64,000 bases of DNA from Gracilaria domingensis (taxonomy: Eukaryota; Rhodophyta; Florideophyceae; Gracilariales; Gracilariaceae): positions 90,558 through 154,557 of the forward strand of contig VCMS01000116.1 of the NCBI GenBank assembly GCA_022539475.1, given 5' to 3'. Below, in pieces: positions 20,770 through 29,885 of this stretch. Position numbers and translations under genes: made by a program. Below the pieces are notes generated by a model. It was not told where the DNA came from, did no database searches, and saw nothing but the letters and a program-made list of their open reading frames with translations. How positions within the stretch are numbered: position 1 is the first letter of the stretch; each line of letters begins with the position of its first letter.

Positions 20770-21203
20770 TCATATCTGATCTGCCGCACCATTCGCTAAG
20801 CTTTCACACCCTCTTGTACTTTTGCAGTTACATCTTTCGTTCGAAAACCACACAACTCAGATTTGCATAACGCTTTCATGCGCAGGACGTCGAGAAGAAG
20901 ACGAGCCACAAACCCACGGGGTGTACTCTTGGACAGAAATTCAGATCTGTAAAGCTTCGCAACATCCTCACTGGAAACGTTGTTTTGATTTCTCCGGATT
21001 GCTTCGGCTGCTTAACGTTGTTGGAATTTGTTGTCGAGAGCCGCAATGACCCCAGTTTTCTTGTCACTAAAGACCTTACCTGAGAACAGGTTCAGCTCAT
21101 AACTCCACTCCGCAGAGAAAGCTCTTTGCATGCCAGCAACATAGGTCTTCAAAGTTCCAGGTGCGAGTTTTTCTTCTGTACGTTGATTTCGATTGTGCGC
21201 CAA
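20770..21203 (-). pseudogene. Fragment of a tyrosine recombinase, Crypton-like
   Basis: The minus frame from 21203 reads EKLAPGTLKTYVAGMQRAFS and continues to a stop at 21012. A neighbouring frame carries on with QAAEAIRRNQNNVSSEDV and STPRGFVARLLLDVLRMKAL. The pattern (LxxxTxxxYxxGxxRxF, then a TPxGFxxRLxxD block) resembles the N-terminal SAM-like and early catalytic part of Crypton/DUF3504-type tyrosine recombinases. The catalytic R-H-R-Y residues are not visible, so this is a truncated, frame-shifted remnant. The family call is a judgement from pattern only. Confidence 0.4.
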
Positions 21204-21248
21204 GAATTCAATGACCGCGTTGTGAATCTTCTAGAGTTTCCATTCAAT

Positions 21249-21301
21249 GGGGGTTATGACAACCTACACCTGTTGAACAGGTGTAGGTTGTCATAACCCC
21301 C
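21249..21301. repeat. Perfect 53 bp palindrome at the broken end of a retrotransposon gag
   Basis: Arms of 26 bases around a single central G (CTGTT-G-AACAG) match perfectly. The right arm is the end of the gag coding region of the adjacent retrotransposon copy (compare 33262-33285). The left arm is an inverted duplicate of it. The 3' truncation of this copy therefore ends in a fold-back. Confidence 0.9.
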
Positions 21302-22588
21302 TTGAACTGAACCTCGCGATAGAGGCAAAGATTCCCGGCCTTCTACATGAAAGAGGCAGCGCGTGCGCGTCTTGACACCAGCGCGTGAGCGAGCTGCATC
21401 TCCCTCAGCTTGGGCAAATTGTACGAGTTCCAGATAGGTAGTCCGACGTTTGTTCTCCCGATAACGGGTTACCAACGTCCGAATTGATCGGTCCAGTCCA
21501 TCAACAAGCATCTTACACCACTCAGCTGCGGAGAACACGTTGCCACATCTGTGGAAAGCCTTGTTGAGGCGTGTAGAATAAACGGTTTCCGACTCTTCGG
21601 CTCCTTGCTTCATGTCTCGCAGCGCGAGTATAGCACCCTGTATCGCATTGCCTGTCGCGTAAGAGCGCAGAAGATATTGTACCGCTTCCGGCAAACACGT
21701 AACTCCTCCTTTGGAGGCGCGAGATGACCCACGAACCGAATTGAATTGATATTCGGCTACGCCCGTCGAAAAGTACTGCAGCGCAATGTAGGCCTGTGCC
21801 TCACTCATCCGAAGTACATCGGCTTCCGCCACGAAACGGCCAAGAAAATCCAAGACAAGAATTGGATCTTCCCCAGAGACCTTGTGGGGCTTTAGCGTGA
21901 GCTCTATTTGTCGGAGATGATTTCGCACTTTGCCAGTCCCACGTGGGGTTCTCTGTGGCGTCGTGTCTTCAAGCCGATAGTATCGGTAGGACAGTAACTT
22001 CTGATACAGTAGATTAGTCGGCTTCAATCCCTTCAATCCAAGGTGTCTCCGTCCTTTCGTACGGCCTCGTGCAACACCAGAAGTGGCTTCAGTAGCCCGC
22101 GAACGGAAGCACGCTGGCGAGAGCGATCGTTCTCGCTGCTGTCCGACGAGTCGGATGAAATATCCCACATGTTGGGCTTCCTCTTCTAAAGAAAACGAAG
22201 AAGACGAGTCAGACTCAACCTTGACCTTCTTCCTTGCCGGACGATCCCACGGACGGCGCGAGTGCTGAGCACCGTCAGAAACCGTGGTTCCGGGCGCAAC
22301 AGCATCGGGTACGATGATTTGCTCGACCGTCTCCAGACGGGTAACCAGGCGGTCCAGGCGTGCAGAAGCGTGCTCGTGCAGGGCAGCCGACACCTGTCGG
22401 TGTTCCATAATCTGGTTGATATCAGACCGTAAAACACGGTCGTCGCTCGAAACATTCCGGATACCGGCTTCATCGAGCCGTTGCCGGAGTTTCGTAATAT
22501 CCCGGATGAAACCCACTTGGGAGTTCTGCAGGATGGGAACCTGAGCCTCTAATTCGCGGGGAATGTACTCGTCAGACCGCGACGACAT
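21254..22588 (-). CDS. Ty3/gypsy (chromovirus) Gag, copy 1, truncated at its 3' end
   Basis: From ATG 22588 a single frame of about 440 residues runs to the palindrome at 21249-21301. The frame is also open upstream to 22846 without a clear ATG. It has a coiled-coil-like N-terminal part (ITKLRQRLDEAG, HASARLDRLVTRLETVEQI), a basic/Ser-rich linker (RKKVKVESDSSSSFS) and a C-terminal capsid-like helical part (LDFLGRFVAEADVLRM, GGVTCLPEAVQYLL, CKMLVDGLDRSIRTLV). It is nearly identical to the gag at 33252-34567. One extra A at about 22159 keeps this copy in a single frame, while the other copy is split. No pol follows. Confidence 0.8.
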   Translation of the reverse strand: MSSRSDEYIPRELEAQVPILQNSQVGFIRDITKLRQRLDEAGIRNVSSDDRVLRSDINQIMEHRQVSAALHEHASARLDRLVTRLETVEQIIVPDAVAPGTTVSDGAQHSRRPWDRPARKKVKVESDSSSSFSLEEEAQHVGYFIRLVGQQRERSLSPACFRSRATEATSGVARGRTKGRRHLGLKGLKPTNLLYQKLLSYRYYRLEDTTPQRTPRGTGKVRNHLRQIELTLKPHKVSGEDPILVLDFLGRFVAEADVLRMSEAQAYIALQYFSTGVAEYQFNSVRGSSRASKGGVTCLPEAVQYLLRSYATGNAIQGAILALRDMKQGAEESETVYSTRLNKAFHRCGNVFSAAEWCKMLVDGLDRSIRTLVTRYRENKRRTTYLELVQFAQAEGDAARSRAGVKTRTRCLFHVEGRESLPLSRGSVQGGYDNLHLFNRCRLS

Positions 22589-23884
22589 AACGTCAACCGC
22601 TGTGGCGGAATCAGCCGCAGGTGCGGTTTCAGTTGGCTCACGAGTGGGTGGGGTCCCGTTATCAGAACGGAGACCCCGGGAAGCCGGTTTCGAAGCGCCA
22701 GTACCGGGGACCTCGAGGGTGTCCTTCGGCAGCCGAGAAGACTTGCCGGCAAGCCGGACGAACCGGGCACAGAAGCCGCACGTGGGGCCCCACTCCTGCG
22801 ACGAGATGACATCGTTCACGGACACAGTCGGCCAATTGGCAACCAAAACAACTTCCGAAAACGGGCAATGAAAGAACCGTATGAACGGGTATTCCCAACT
22901 ATCTGGGCTCCAAACAAACGAACCAACTCCAACGATTATTGGCCAATAAAGCCGATTCTAAGTCGGGAGACCAGTTTGTGGTGCAATCCCACGAGTGGGC
23001 AAACAAAAGCCGCGTCGCGGAAAGCGGACCGACGGGGTGTTCGAAACCTGCTCTCTATAGAGGTAGATGCAGCAGCAGAACCCTCTGATAGGGCCAGCGC
23101 GATGCCGGGTGTAAGTCCGGGTGGCCCCGATCTGATCGTGCAGTCAGAGGTAAAGGAGAAGAATCGGCGTAGGTATCCGGTTGTTCCGGCGAGCCACAGC
23201 GAGTGGAGATATCCAGCCTAACGGTAGGAAGTGACAGGGGATCAACAAACGAGCCGCACTGCGGAGCACTGACTCGTGATAAACGAAAATAAGTCCCGAG
23301 ACCAGTGGGCAAAAACCTGTATAACAGGGCAGAGAAACGAGAGCCGTATGACGGAAATAATAACAAAGAAACAACAAAAGATGCCGTAACGACGGTCTAG
23401 AACTCCTCAGTGGTAGAGGTCGGATGACTAGCCCGGAATTGCGGCGGCTTGCCCGATTAGGGACGAAGACCGTTCACAAGCGGCAAGAAAGTCAGAGCCA
23501 GAAGCCTCCTTGAGGTTTACTTCCCGTCAGGTGGCGGCAAGTGCCACCACCTATATACGGCACTTGAAAATATCAACTAGAAATATCTAACTATCCGGCG
23601 CTGCCGGCCAACACCCTACACGTGTGAAACCGTGGCAGGCTTGCCACGACGCACTCGGCATCGGGCCAACTTAGCACACGTGTGCAGAAACACTACTCTT
23701 CCTAGGCATACCCCAAAACGGGCCCATCACTTCACTAACCTCTCATAACCTGAGGTGTGAAAGCCGGTAACGGATCAACAAATTATGAAGAACACCTCGG
23801 TGCATCCCCACAAAGGGCGTTTTGCTCTACATCTCCCGCTTCTCAGGCTGAGAGACTGACTTCGTCGGCTCGATACGCCTCGCG
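22589..23884. other. Upstream region of gag copy 1; possible leader/LTR
   Basis: Copy 1 and copy 2 of gag are collinear up to about 22770/34752, after which they differ. Beyond 22850 no coding frame is convincing. The sequence has several GC-rich short hairpins, for instance GTGGCGGCAAGTGCCACCACC near 23530. It may hold the leader and LTR of gag copy 1 (minus strand), the promoter of the opposite-strand gene at 23885, or both. No primer-binding site could be fixed. Confidence 0.35.
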
Positions 23885-25496
23885 ATGGAGGTACGTAAGG
23901 AAGTCTCCCAAGACGGGTGTGCCGAGAACTGTTCGGAGCCACCAACACCTCCGGTTTCAATAGCGAACCTCGCTATCTCGAGCCCTGCCGCGATGTCCAA
24001 TACATCGAATTCCCATCCGTCTTCGACGGCACGCATGCAAGTTTCCAACCCGCCGTTCCGGTCTGTACCACTTCCGCAGTCGGCGGCCGCCTCCCAACCG
24101 GGTTCCTCCGGACAACATCAGGCTCCAGCTCAAGCTGGTCCCGCGCCCGTATGGGATTGGTTCAACGCCGAGATGCCAGCTTCGCTGGGTGGATGGCCCA
24201 CCGCTGGCGCGTTACGCATCCGGGATCCGCACCGACACAGTTTCCTTTTTGCCCAGGCTCCCTGGCTTGACGCCGAGGCCGTTCGGGATACCGAGCTCGT
24301 CTACTCGTACGCTGTCGACGGTCAACTCCCTGGTGGACTTCCTGCTGACGTTACCCGTTCATGGGACTGGATCGCCCGCGTTGCGGTCACACCGAGTTGC
24401 CTGTTTGTAGGTCGAAACGAGACGAGACAATTCGCTCGCAATGAGATGCTCCGCGTTGGGTACGCGCGACACTTCCGAGCTCCGAACGAACATCCGGTGC
24501 CGCCACAGTACCAGTACGACGTGGCATGTTACCGAACTTTTGGCGAGGTCGGGAGTTCCGGTTCATTCGCCGTCCTGCACGGTCTCAGTTTCATGAAGGC
24601 CTCCGATTCGAGAGGAAATGGCGTTCCCGCTTCGGGGTACTGGTGCCGTACCAGTGCACGGAGGTCGAGCGCATCGCGCGTCAGTCCCATACTGGGCGAT
24701 ACCTGCCGCTGCCGTCATTCTGGCCTGCGGTCGAAGTCCCACGAGGCTATCACGTAGAGCTACCGCCCTGTCTAACTTACATAGGCTCGTACTTCATGAG
24801 CGATCCGCCTCGTGACCTGTGGGGCATCCTGGCAACAGAATAGAGCGTCCGCGTTGGGCTTTCCTCCTCATCGAGGCATATGATTCCTACCGAGTTTGGT
24901 TCATCCCGGAGCTCATCTGGCAAGCGATCCGAGCGTTGGATCTCTCCGAGGTGCTCGGTTCGGTCCGCAATGCGCGCGAAGCCACTGCGTTGGTGGACGT
25001 CATTGACCAGATTGACTGGAATGGGGTGCCTGCTAGTCAGGTTTCCGACGGGGTTCGTCGGCAGTCGGACCGTTCTCCGGGACGGAACGTCAATGCCGGC
25101 GACTTCGTATACTTTGACCCATGGATTTGGGAGATAATTGGTCCCGCTGAGGCGCCTGGTCGCCGCCGAGAGGAGTGTCATATCCAGGAAGGGCACCCGC
25201 GTGGGTTCGTATACGTTGACGATGACGGTGATGACCCTGCCGAGGAAGTTAGCCCCATGGATGAGGGAAGCCCAGAGGGCGTGGAGGACGAACCAGAGCC
25301 CGAAGCTATGGGCGACGACGACGACGTCGTGGGTGTGGTCCCACCCGCTGTAGCGCCTCCCGCTCCGACCGGCCCGTGGGCTCAGGACGTAGAATCCGCC
25401 GGGGGCGGCAATTCCTCTCTCACTCCGCGAGCGGCGGTCATTCGCGACTTCCTTCGAGGCGTGGGAGTGGCCGTTCCCGATACAGTGACCAACTAA
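23885..25496 (+). pseudogene. Unrecognised gene, opposite strand to the retrotransposon, apparently with two frame changes
   Basis: Three overlapping plus-strand frames seem to form one protein: 23885 to about 24640 (Ser/Pro/Ala-rich N terminus, then a folded part with VWDWFNAEMPASLGGWP, DAEAVRDTELVYSYAVDG and RSWDWIARVAV), about 24630-24840 (VLVPYQCTEVERIAR, SYFMSDPPRDLWGILATE) and 24840-25496 (FLLIEAYDSYRVWFIPELIW, GDFVYFDPWIWEII, then an acidic, Pro/Ala-rich tail). Tryptophans and hydrophobic patterns persist through each part, unlike shadow frames. I recognise no family. The stop overlaps a new ATG (TAATG at 25494-25498) that opens a 45-codon frame. It could be an accessory antisense gene of the retrotransposon or a separate captured gene. 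Confidence 0.45.
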
Positions 25497-26869
25497 TGGG
25501 AATTGCAATCGATAGCGGCACAGCGCTTCTCCGGGGCTCCCGGTGTAGAGCAAACCCTCCTCAGGGATACCGTTTCGGTAGTGGCAATCATAACTTATGG
25601 AGACGCCCATCGATGGGGAACTCGAGGTTATGAGTAGCACGATGACGTGGATCCGGACCCAGAATGTGTACATGTATACCACTATTTGGTTGTTTGGATG
25701 GAGTGAATCTTTTCATAATTTTTTAGAAATACCCCGTGGGTTTTGGTCCGCCACTGTCAGGACTGCCCGGGACGGGAGGTGCACATGAGGGGCTTAGATT
25801 AATCTATTATTTAGATATTTTTGATAAGCCTCTAAAGGGCCGCTAATTCTACTCCTTAGGTGATGGCTCACGGCCATCACCACCTAGTAAAGGTAACCCG
25901 GTGTGCGGCTCTAACTATTTCGCCTGCGCGACAACTCCAACTCCTCGCGGAGCGAGTTACCGCAGCACGGTCTAGTTATCCCCGGGCTCCAACCAGGAGA
26001 GTGCACGCAGTGCATACCATCATAGGTCTTGTTTTTCTTTTGTTTTTCTTGTGACTCGTAGAGTGCACACATATCTGTTTACCGACCGGTACTTTCTCTT
26101 TGCCCCAGTACTTGGGTTTGTTTCTGTTCTTTCTTTTGTTTTTACCATTGGTTTGGTTCACTACCGCCTATTTCTATTTGGTTGTTCCACCTTTGGATGT
26201 CTACATTTGGCTACAGATATCGTCATTGGTGAGCTACGATCTACACTACTGTGTCCGCTTTTCCTGGCCTTTTTCCTGTTCGGGCGTTCTTTCTCAACCC
26301 TGTGGTATAGCCTGAAGTCCTCGTGGATTTACACCCACACCGGAGGATACGGGGTGCGTTGTCGCTGTGCGAACCTCTCTTGAGAGCGGAGACTCGAACT
26401 GCCTCGGTGGCTTTTCCCTTTCTGGGATTGCTCCACACCCGGTAGTGGGGGCACCCGAGGTGCTGGGCTCTCTGGCGCGTAATTCTCCGGCTCGCGATCC
26501 CTGACGGGCTACGGTAGTCCGTAATAGACCCCGATGATGAGGGGCGACTCAATAGTTAGAGGTAAACTGCTCGAGCCTTGCTGGCTTGGCTCGAACTTTC
26601 TTTTTGTTCTCCCCCTTCTCAGTGGGCAATACCTCGTTCGAGGCTGTTGCGAATGGCCCACAGGAGAGGGGGGACTTTCCGCACAAGCGGCTGTAGTGAT
26701 AAAACTTCTTAGTCTTCCTTAATAATGTTAGAATACTCTTGTTATTCATATTTGATTATTATTTCCTATTTAGTTTTTTTATACATGCCAAAGTACTCGA
26801 TATACTTTGTTGTGTATTTTTTGTTTTTCTTTCTTAACCGTTAAAAATCGTTGAAATAGCTGTTAAAAT

Positions 26870-26915
26870 CCCTATTTATTTATTTTCCCTTACACTAAAA
26901 ATAAATAAATAAGGG
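26870..26915. repeat. AT-rich hairpin
   Basis: CCCTATTTATTTATTT and its near-complement AAATAAATAAATAAGGG flank a short loop, giving a stem of about 16 bp. Confidence 0.7.
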
Positions 26916-26952
26916 AGGCAACTTCCATTTTGCTGCCTTATTTCGAAGAAAA

Positions 26953-27030
26953 AACGTAAAAGAATTTACGTAAAACGTAAAGAAATTTACGTAAAACGTA
27001 AAGAAATTTACGTAAAACGTAGAGAAATTT
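26953..27030. repeat. Tandem repeat, about 21 bp unit
   Basis: The unit ACGTAAAACGTAAAGAAATTT is repeated about 3.5 times, the first and last copies slightly changed. Each unit has two ACGTAAA words. Confidence 0.8.
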
Positions 27031-27265
27031 GTCCTGGCTTCTTCTCCTTCTTCTTAGGCTTCTTTCTTCTTCATTTTCTTCTCCACTGTAAGTGGCTTCC
27101 GCGTTTTGCGGCTTGTCTGTTCAGGCAGAGACTGTCCGCATAGAGCCGCATGTTGCTGCTTTTCAGGAGCGTCCACCTAGGGCGGCTTGTTAGTATCAAC
27201 ACCGTTGCATCCGCTTGAAACGGCATATTCCGTCCGAGACGGCATACCTCACAAGTTGTGGGTGG

Positions 27266-27457
27266 TCAACCCACTTGGGCTCTGTCCAGCGTAGCCGGTA
27301 TCGGTGTCCGTGTGCGACGGTGGTACTGTAGGACCTTAGAGAGAGGAAGATGCTCGATAGGCTCATGTGTATCCTTCGAAGAAGGACAGCCGTCCCAACG
27401 GACTCGATACAATAGCTCTCCATCAGAGGCATAGCCGTGACTAATCAGACAGTCCAT
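27266..27457 (-). CDS. Chromodomain at the end of chromovirus pol
   Basis: This 63-residue frame reads LLYRVRWDGCPSSKDTHEP and ends in an EHLP...VLQYHRR-like helix, the classic chromodomain pattern (Y-V-W-G-y-T-W-EP). In the middle, the usual aromatic-cage tryptophan of the TWEP motif is His (THEP) and the usual Tyr/His after DG is Cys. In chromoviruses this domain follows integrase and steers integration to heterochromatin marks. It is out of frame with the linker, so the polyprotein is broken here. Confidence 0.8.
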   Translation of the reverse strand: MDCLISHGYASDGELLYRVRWDGCPSSKDTHEPIEHLPLSKVLQYHRRTRTPIPATLDRAQVG

Positions 27458-27463
27458 AACGTA

Positions 27464-28732
27464 CTACCTGTCGAGGAAACGCCGCTCAGTGTGCGGTTCG
27501 GTTATCGTGCCCTCTTCTTGGGTGTCGTTGATTGCTTTCCCGTCGTGGGTGTCGCTGCCAAACGGCTTCCGTCCTGACGGCAGTGCATTCTGCACGCCAG
27601 GTGGTCCTGGTAAGGATTGTGCGTTCCTGACATTCAGGGTTCCAGAGTTCTGGCTTTCCTTCCCGTGTTGCCGGGCTGTGACCTTACTTTGGTCTTCTCG
27701 AACAGCGAGCTTCCGGCGTTCCGGCGGGATCTCTCGTCGTGAGGGTGAACGGTCCGCCTTGCGGTGCGCCAGCGAGTGGTGCTGTTGTGCGCGCCGTGGC
27801 GGCGTTTCGCCGCTCACTGCTGGTGATGAGGCCTGCGCCGTTGCACAGCTTTGCGATGCCGATTCGAATTCGGAATTTTCGTTTTCGGCGGCCGCAAGCC
27901 TTACAGCAGCCACGTGCCTGGCTCGTGTGCTGTTGTCCTCCACTGGAGGCGGATCGCTGGCGAAGCCAGACACTTGGCGCAATGTGCGCCCGTGTGCAGC
28001 GTTGTGCTGCTTTCCATTTACTGTGGCGTATCGGCTCGCCATATCGGCGGTTTCCTCCGTCTTTTCAATGGCTTCATCACTCGATGCTTCACTGAGATCT
28101 CCTGAAGTCGGGTCTGCCGTAACAGCACGGTCTCTTTTGACTAACTTTTCTTCCGGACTTCCGGCTTTCCTTAACGCATTTGTGTTCCCGCTCGCAGGCT
28201 CCGACTCCGGCAAGCGTGTACCATCCGCATGTGGCGCGGCTGTTGCGGTGTTTACCACACTCTTTTCCGGCGTACTGGTCTCACTCTGCACAGGTGGGGC
28301 AGGTTCTTGTCCTTCCGTCCGCGACGGCCGTACAGTGCTATCCGCGTGCGAAGCGTCGGCTTCTGCAGCAGCAACATCCTGGTGTTCTTCCGGTTTTCCG
28401 GCTTCGTGCTCCACCGAAGTGTTGCGTTCCTCCTCAGGCTTCCGCGATAATTGCGGGTCAGTCTCTTCGCTCCGGATCTCCGGCTGCTTCTCCTGCGTCA
28501 GCGCGTGCTGCGGCGGGACAGAGGCCTGGGAAGGCAATTTCGTCGACGACGGTGACAAAGAACGATCTGACTCCTCCCCCTCCTCAGTTGGAGCGTCGGG
28601 GGCGATGGTTAGTATCCCCGGAGGGGCCAGTATCCGCGTGCGTACGTGGGCGGCAGCAGAGACTAACTGGTAAGATTCCGGCTTATCCGGCAAATCAGCA
28701 CGTCGGCGGTTGGGATGCGACAATACTGACAA
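27464..28732 (-). CDS. Low-complexity linker between integrase and chromodomain
   Basis: This 422-residue frame is rich in Glu, Ser, Pro, Ala, Thr and Arg with no folded-domain pattern. It begins near LSHPNRRRADLPDKPES and ends EPHTERRFLDR, just before the chromodomain frame. Copy 3 has the start of the same linker (to about 47640), so it belongs to the element. Such a long disordered insert between integrase and chromodomain is unusual. The long plus-strand frame over the same bases is its shadow. Confidence 0.65.
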   Translation of the reverse strand: MSVLSHPNRRRADLPDKPESYQLVSAAAHVRTRILAPPGILTIAPDAPTEEGEESDRSLSPSSTKLPSQASVPPQHALTQEKQPEIRSEETDPQLSRKPEEERNTSVEHEAGKPEEHQDVAAAEADASHADSTVRPSRTEGQEPAPPVQSETSTPEKSVVNTATAAPHADGTRLPESEPASGNTNALRKAGSPEEKLVKRDRAVTADPTSGDLSEASSDEAIEKTEETADMASRYATVNGKQHNAAHGRTLRQVSGFASDPPPVEDNSTRARHVAAVRLAAAENENSEFESASQSCATAQASSPAVSGETPPRRAQQHHSLAHRKADRSPSRREIPPERRKLAVREDQSKVTARQHGKESQNSGTLNVRNAQSLPGPPGVQNALPSGRKPFGSDTHDGKAINDTQEEGTITEPHTERRFLDR

Positions 28733-28804
28733 TGAAGTGCGCGCTTCCGCTTCAGCGGCTGGTTCTACAGGAGGCGTAGCGGTGTCCGCCGTTTCCGGTT
28801 GCGT

Positions 28805-29879
28805 TTACTGAGAAGCAGGCGTTGGTGCAGGCGTTACGCGATCCCTCGAAGAACGCTCGTGCGCTCCCTTGATGTCAAGGACAACCGTAGTGTCGGTAAC
28901 TGAAATGAACCGGTAGGGACCATCTGCGATAGGAGAAAGCTTGTGGCGCTTCTCCTTTTCGGGATTGTAGTATTCCTTGCGTATGAAGGCATAGCTACCT
29001 TCCCTGATCGGAGGGGCATGTTCGCGCACTCTTGCGTCGAAATTCCGCTTGTAGGCGGCTTATGCCTTAGCGATATTCTGCCTCATCATAGTAATAATCT
29101 TCGTGAGCCATCCCTTCCACGCGTCCCTATGGAGGCGGGGCGAGGGGAACTTTTCCAGAATTGGGTGTGGCTCGATGATCACCGACGGTGGAACGCGCGA
29201 TAGCACAAGCTCGAACGGCGAGATCTGAGTAGTACGATGGACCTGCGTATTGTAGGCATACGTCACCGCATCGGTATACTGATCCCATTCCGATGGATGC
29301 TCGGCAATGAATGTCCGTAATGCATTGAGCATTGTGCGGTTAAAGCGTTCAACCTGCCCATTACTCTGGGGATGATATGCTGTTGTTGTGAACCAGTTTT
29401 GGATCTGAAAGATGCGACAGACGTCTTGAAAGAACTTAGCCGCAAACTGCGGCCAATTATCGGATAACAAATCAATCGGCGGTCCGTAGACAAAAACCCA
29501 GCCTGGGTTTAGACACTGAGTGTGTAACGAAATCTGGGGCGACCGCACTGGCGGTAATCTTTTTCAAAGGCACAGTCTGTACCAGCTTAGAAAAGCGGTC
29601 GGTGATCACCAGTAGAAACTGGCTTCCCTGACTGGTGCGAATAAACTCACCGAACAAGTAAATAGCCACGAACTCTAGTGGAGCCCTAGCAGGGAAGAGT
29701 ACCAGTTTCTTGGAATACTTCCGCTGTTTGACGTGGTTCTTGGCGCAATCAGAACATCCACGAACAGTTTCATACGCATCGAAAGCCATCGCTGGCCAGT
29801 AGAAGTCCTTCCTCAAGGTGTAATACAACTTCCTGTCACCAAGGTGGGCTGAGAGCTTCGCATAGTGCGACAGATGCAT
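28805..29879 (-). pseudogene. Chromovirus integrase, copy 2
   Basis: The frame from 29879 carries the zinc-binding HHCC region (HLSHYAKLSAHLG, then CSDCAKNH) and the first part of the catalytic core, where the first catalytic Asp of the usual AIDLLG is Tyr (AIYLFGEF). After a short frame break at about 29510, 29548-29060 continues with PIDLLSDNWPQFAAKF, the motif YHPQSNGQVERFNR (third acidic residue) and the end of the core. 29029-28805 adds the GPY/F-type C-terminal module (KLSPIADGPYRFISV). Loss of the first Asp and the frame breaks make it inactive. Confidence 0.85.
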
Positions 29880-29885
29880 TACTAG

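Larger units (their letters stand above)
25497..27189. other. 1.7 kb AT-rich and hairpin-rich region between the unknown gene and the chromovirus 3' end
   Basis: No gene is supported. A hydrophobic plus frame at 26051-26383 (110 residues, two or three membrane-like segments) is noted, but its start context and neighbourhood do not support it. GGTGATGGC...GCCATCACC near 25859-25883 is a hairpin. The region from 26700 is AT-rich, with the hairpin 26870-26915 and the tandem repeats 26953-27030. Part of it probably is the 3' untranslated end or LTR of the chromovirus on the minus strand. Confidence 0.4.

Noticed and set aside
23338-23400. Group II intron domain V (GAGCCGTATGACGG)
   Set aside because: The 5' strand looks right, but the matching 3' strand (GTACGGTTC-like) and the AGC triad pairing are missing within the expected 35 nt, and no maturase is present.
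24777-25682. Long minus-strand frame of 301 codons
   Set aside because: It is the shadow of the plus-strand gene, whose acidic/Pro/Ala tail and Trp-rich folded part have coding character. The minus reading has no domain.
26051-26383. Hydrophobic 110-residue plus-strand frame
   Set aside because: T-rich sequence gives hydrophobic codons by chance; no supporting context.
27489-28673. Plus-strand frame of 394 codons, Ser/Cys-rich
   Set aside because: Shadow of the chromovirus linker on the minus strand.
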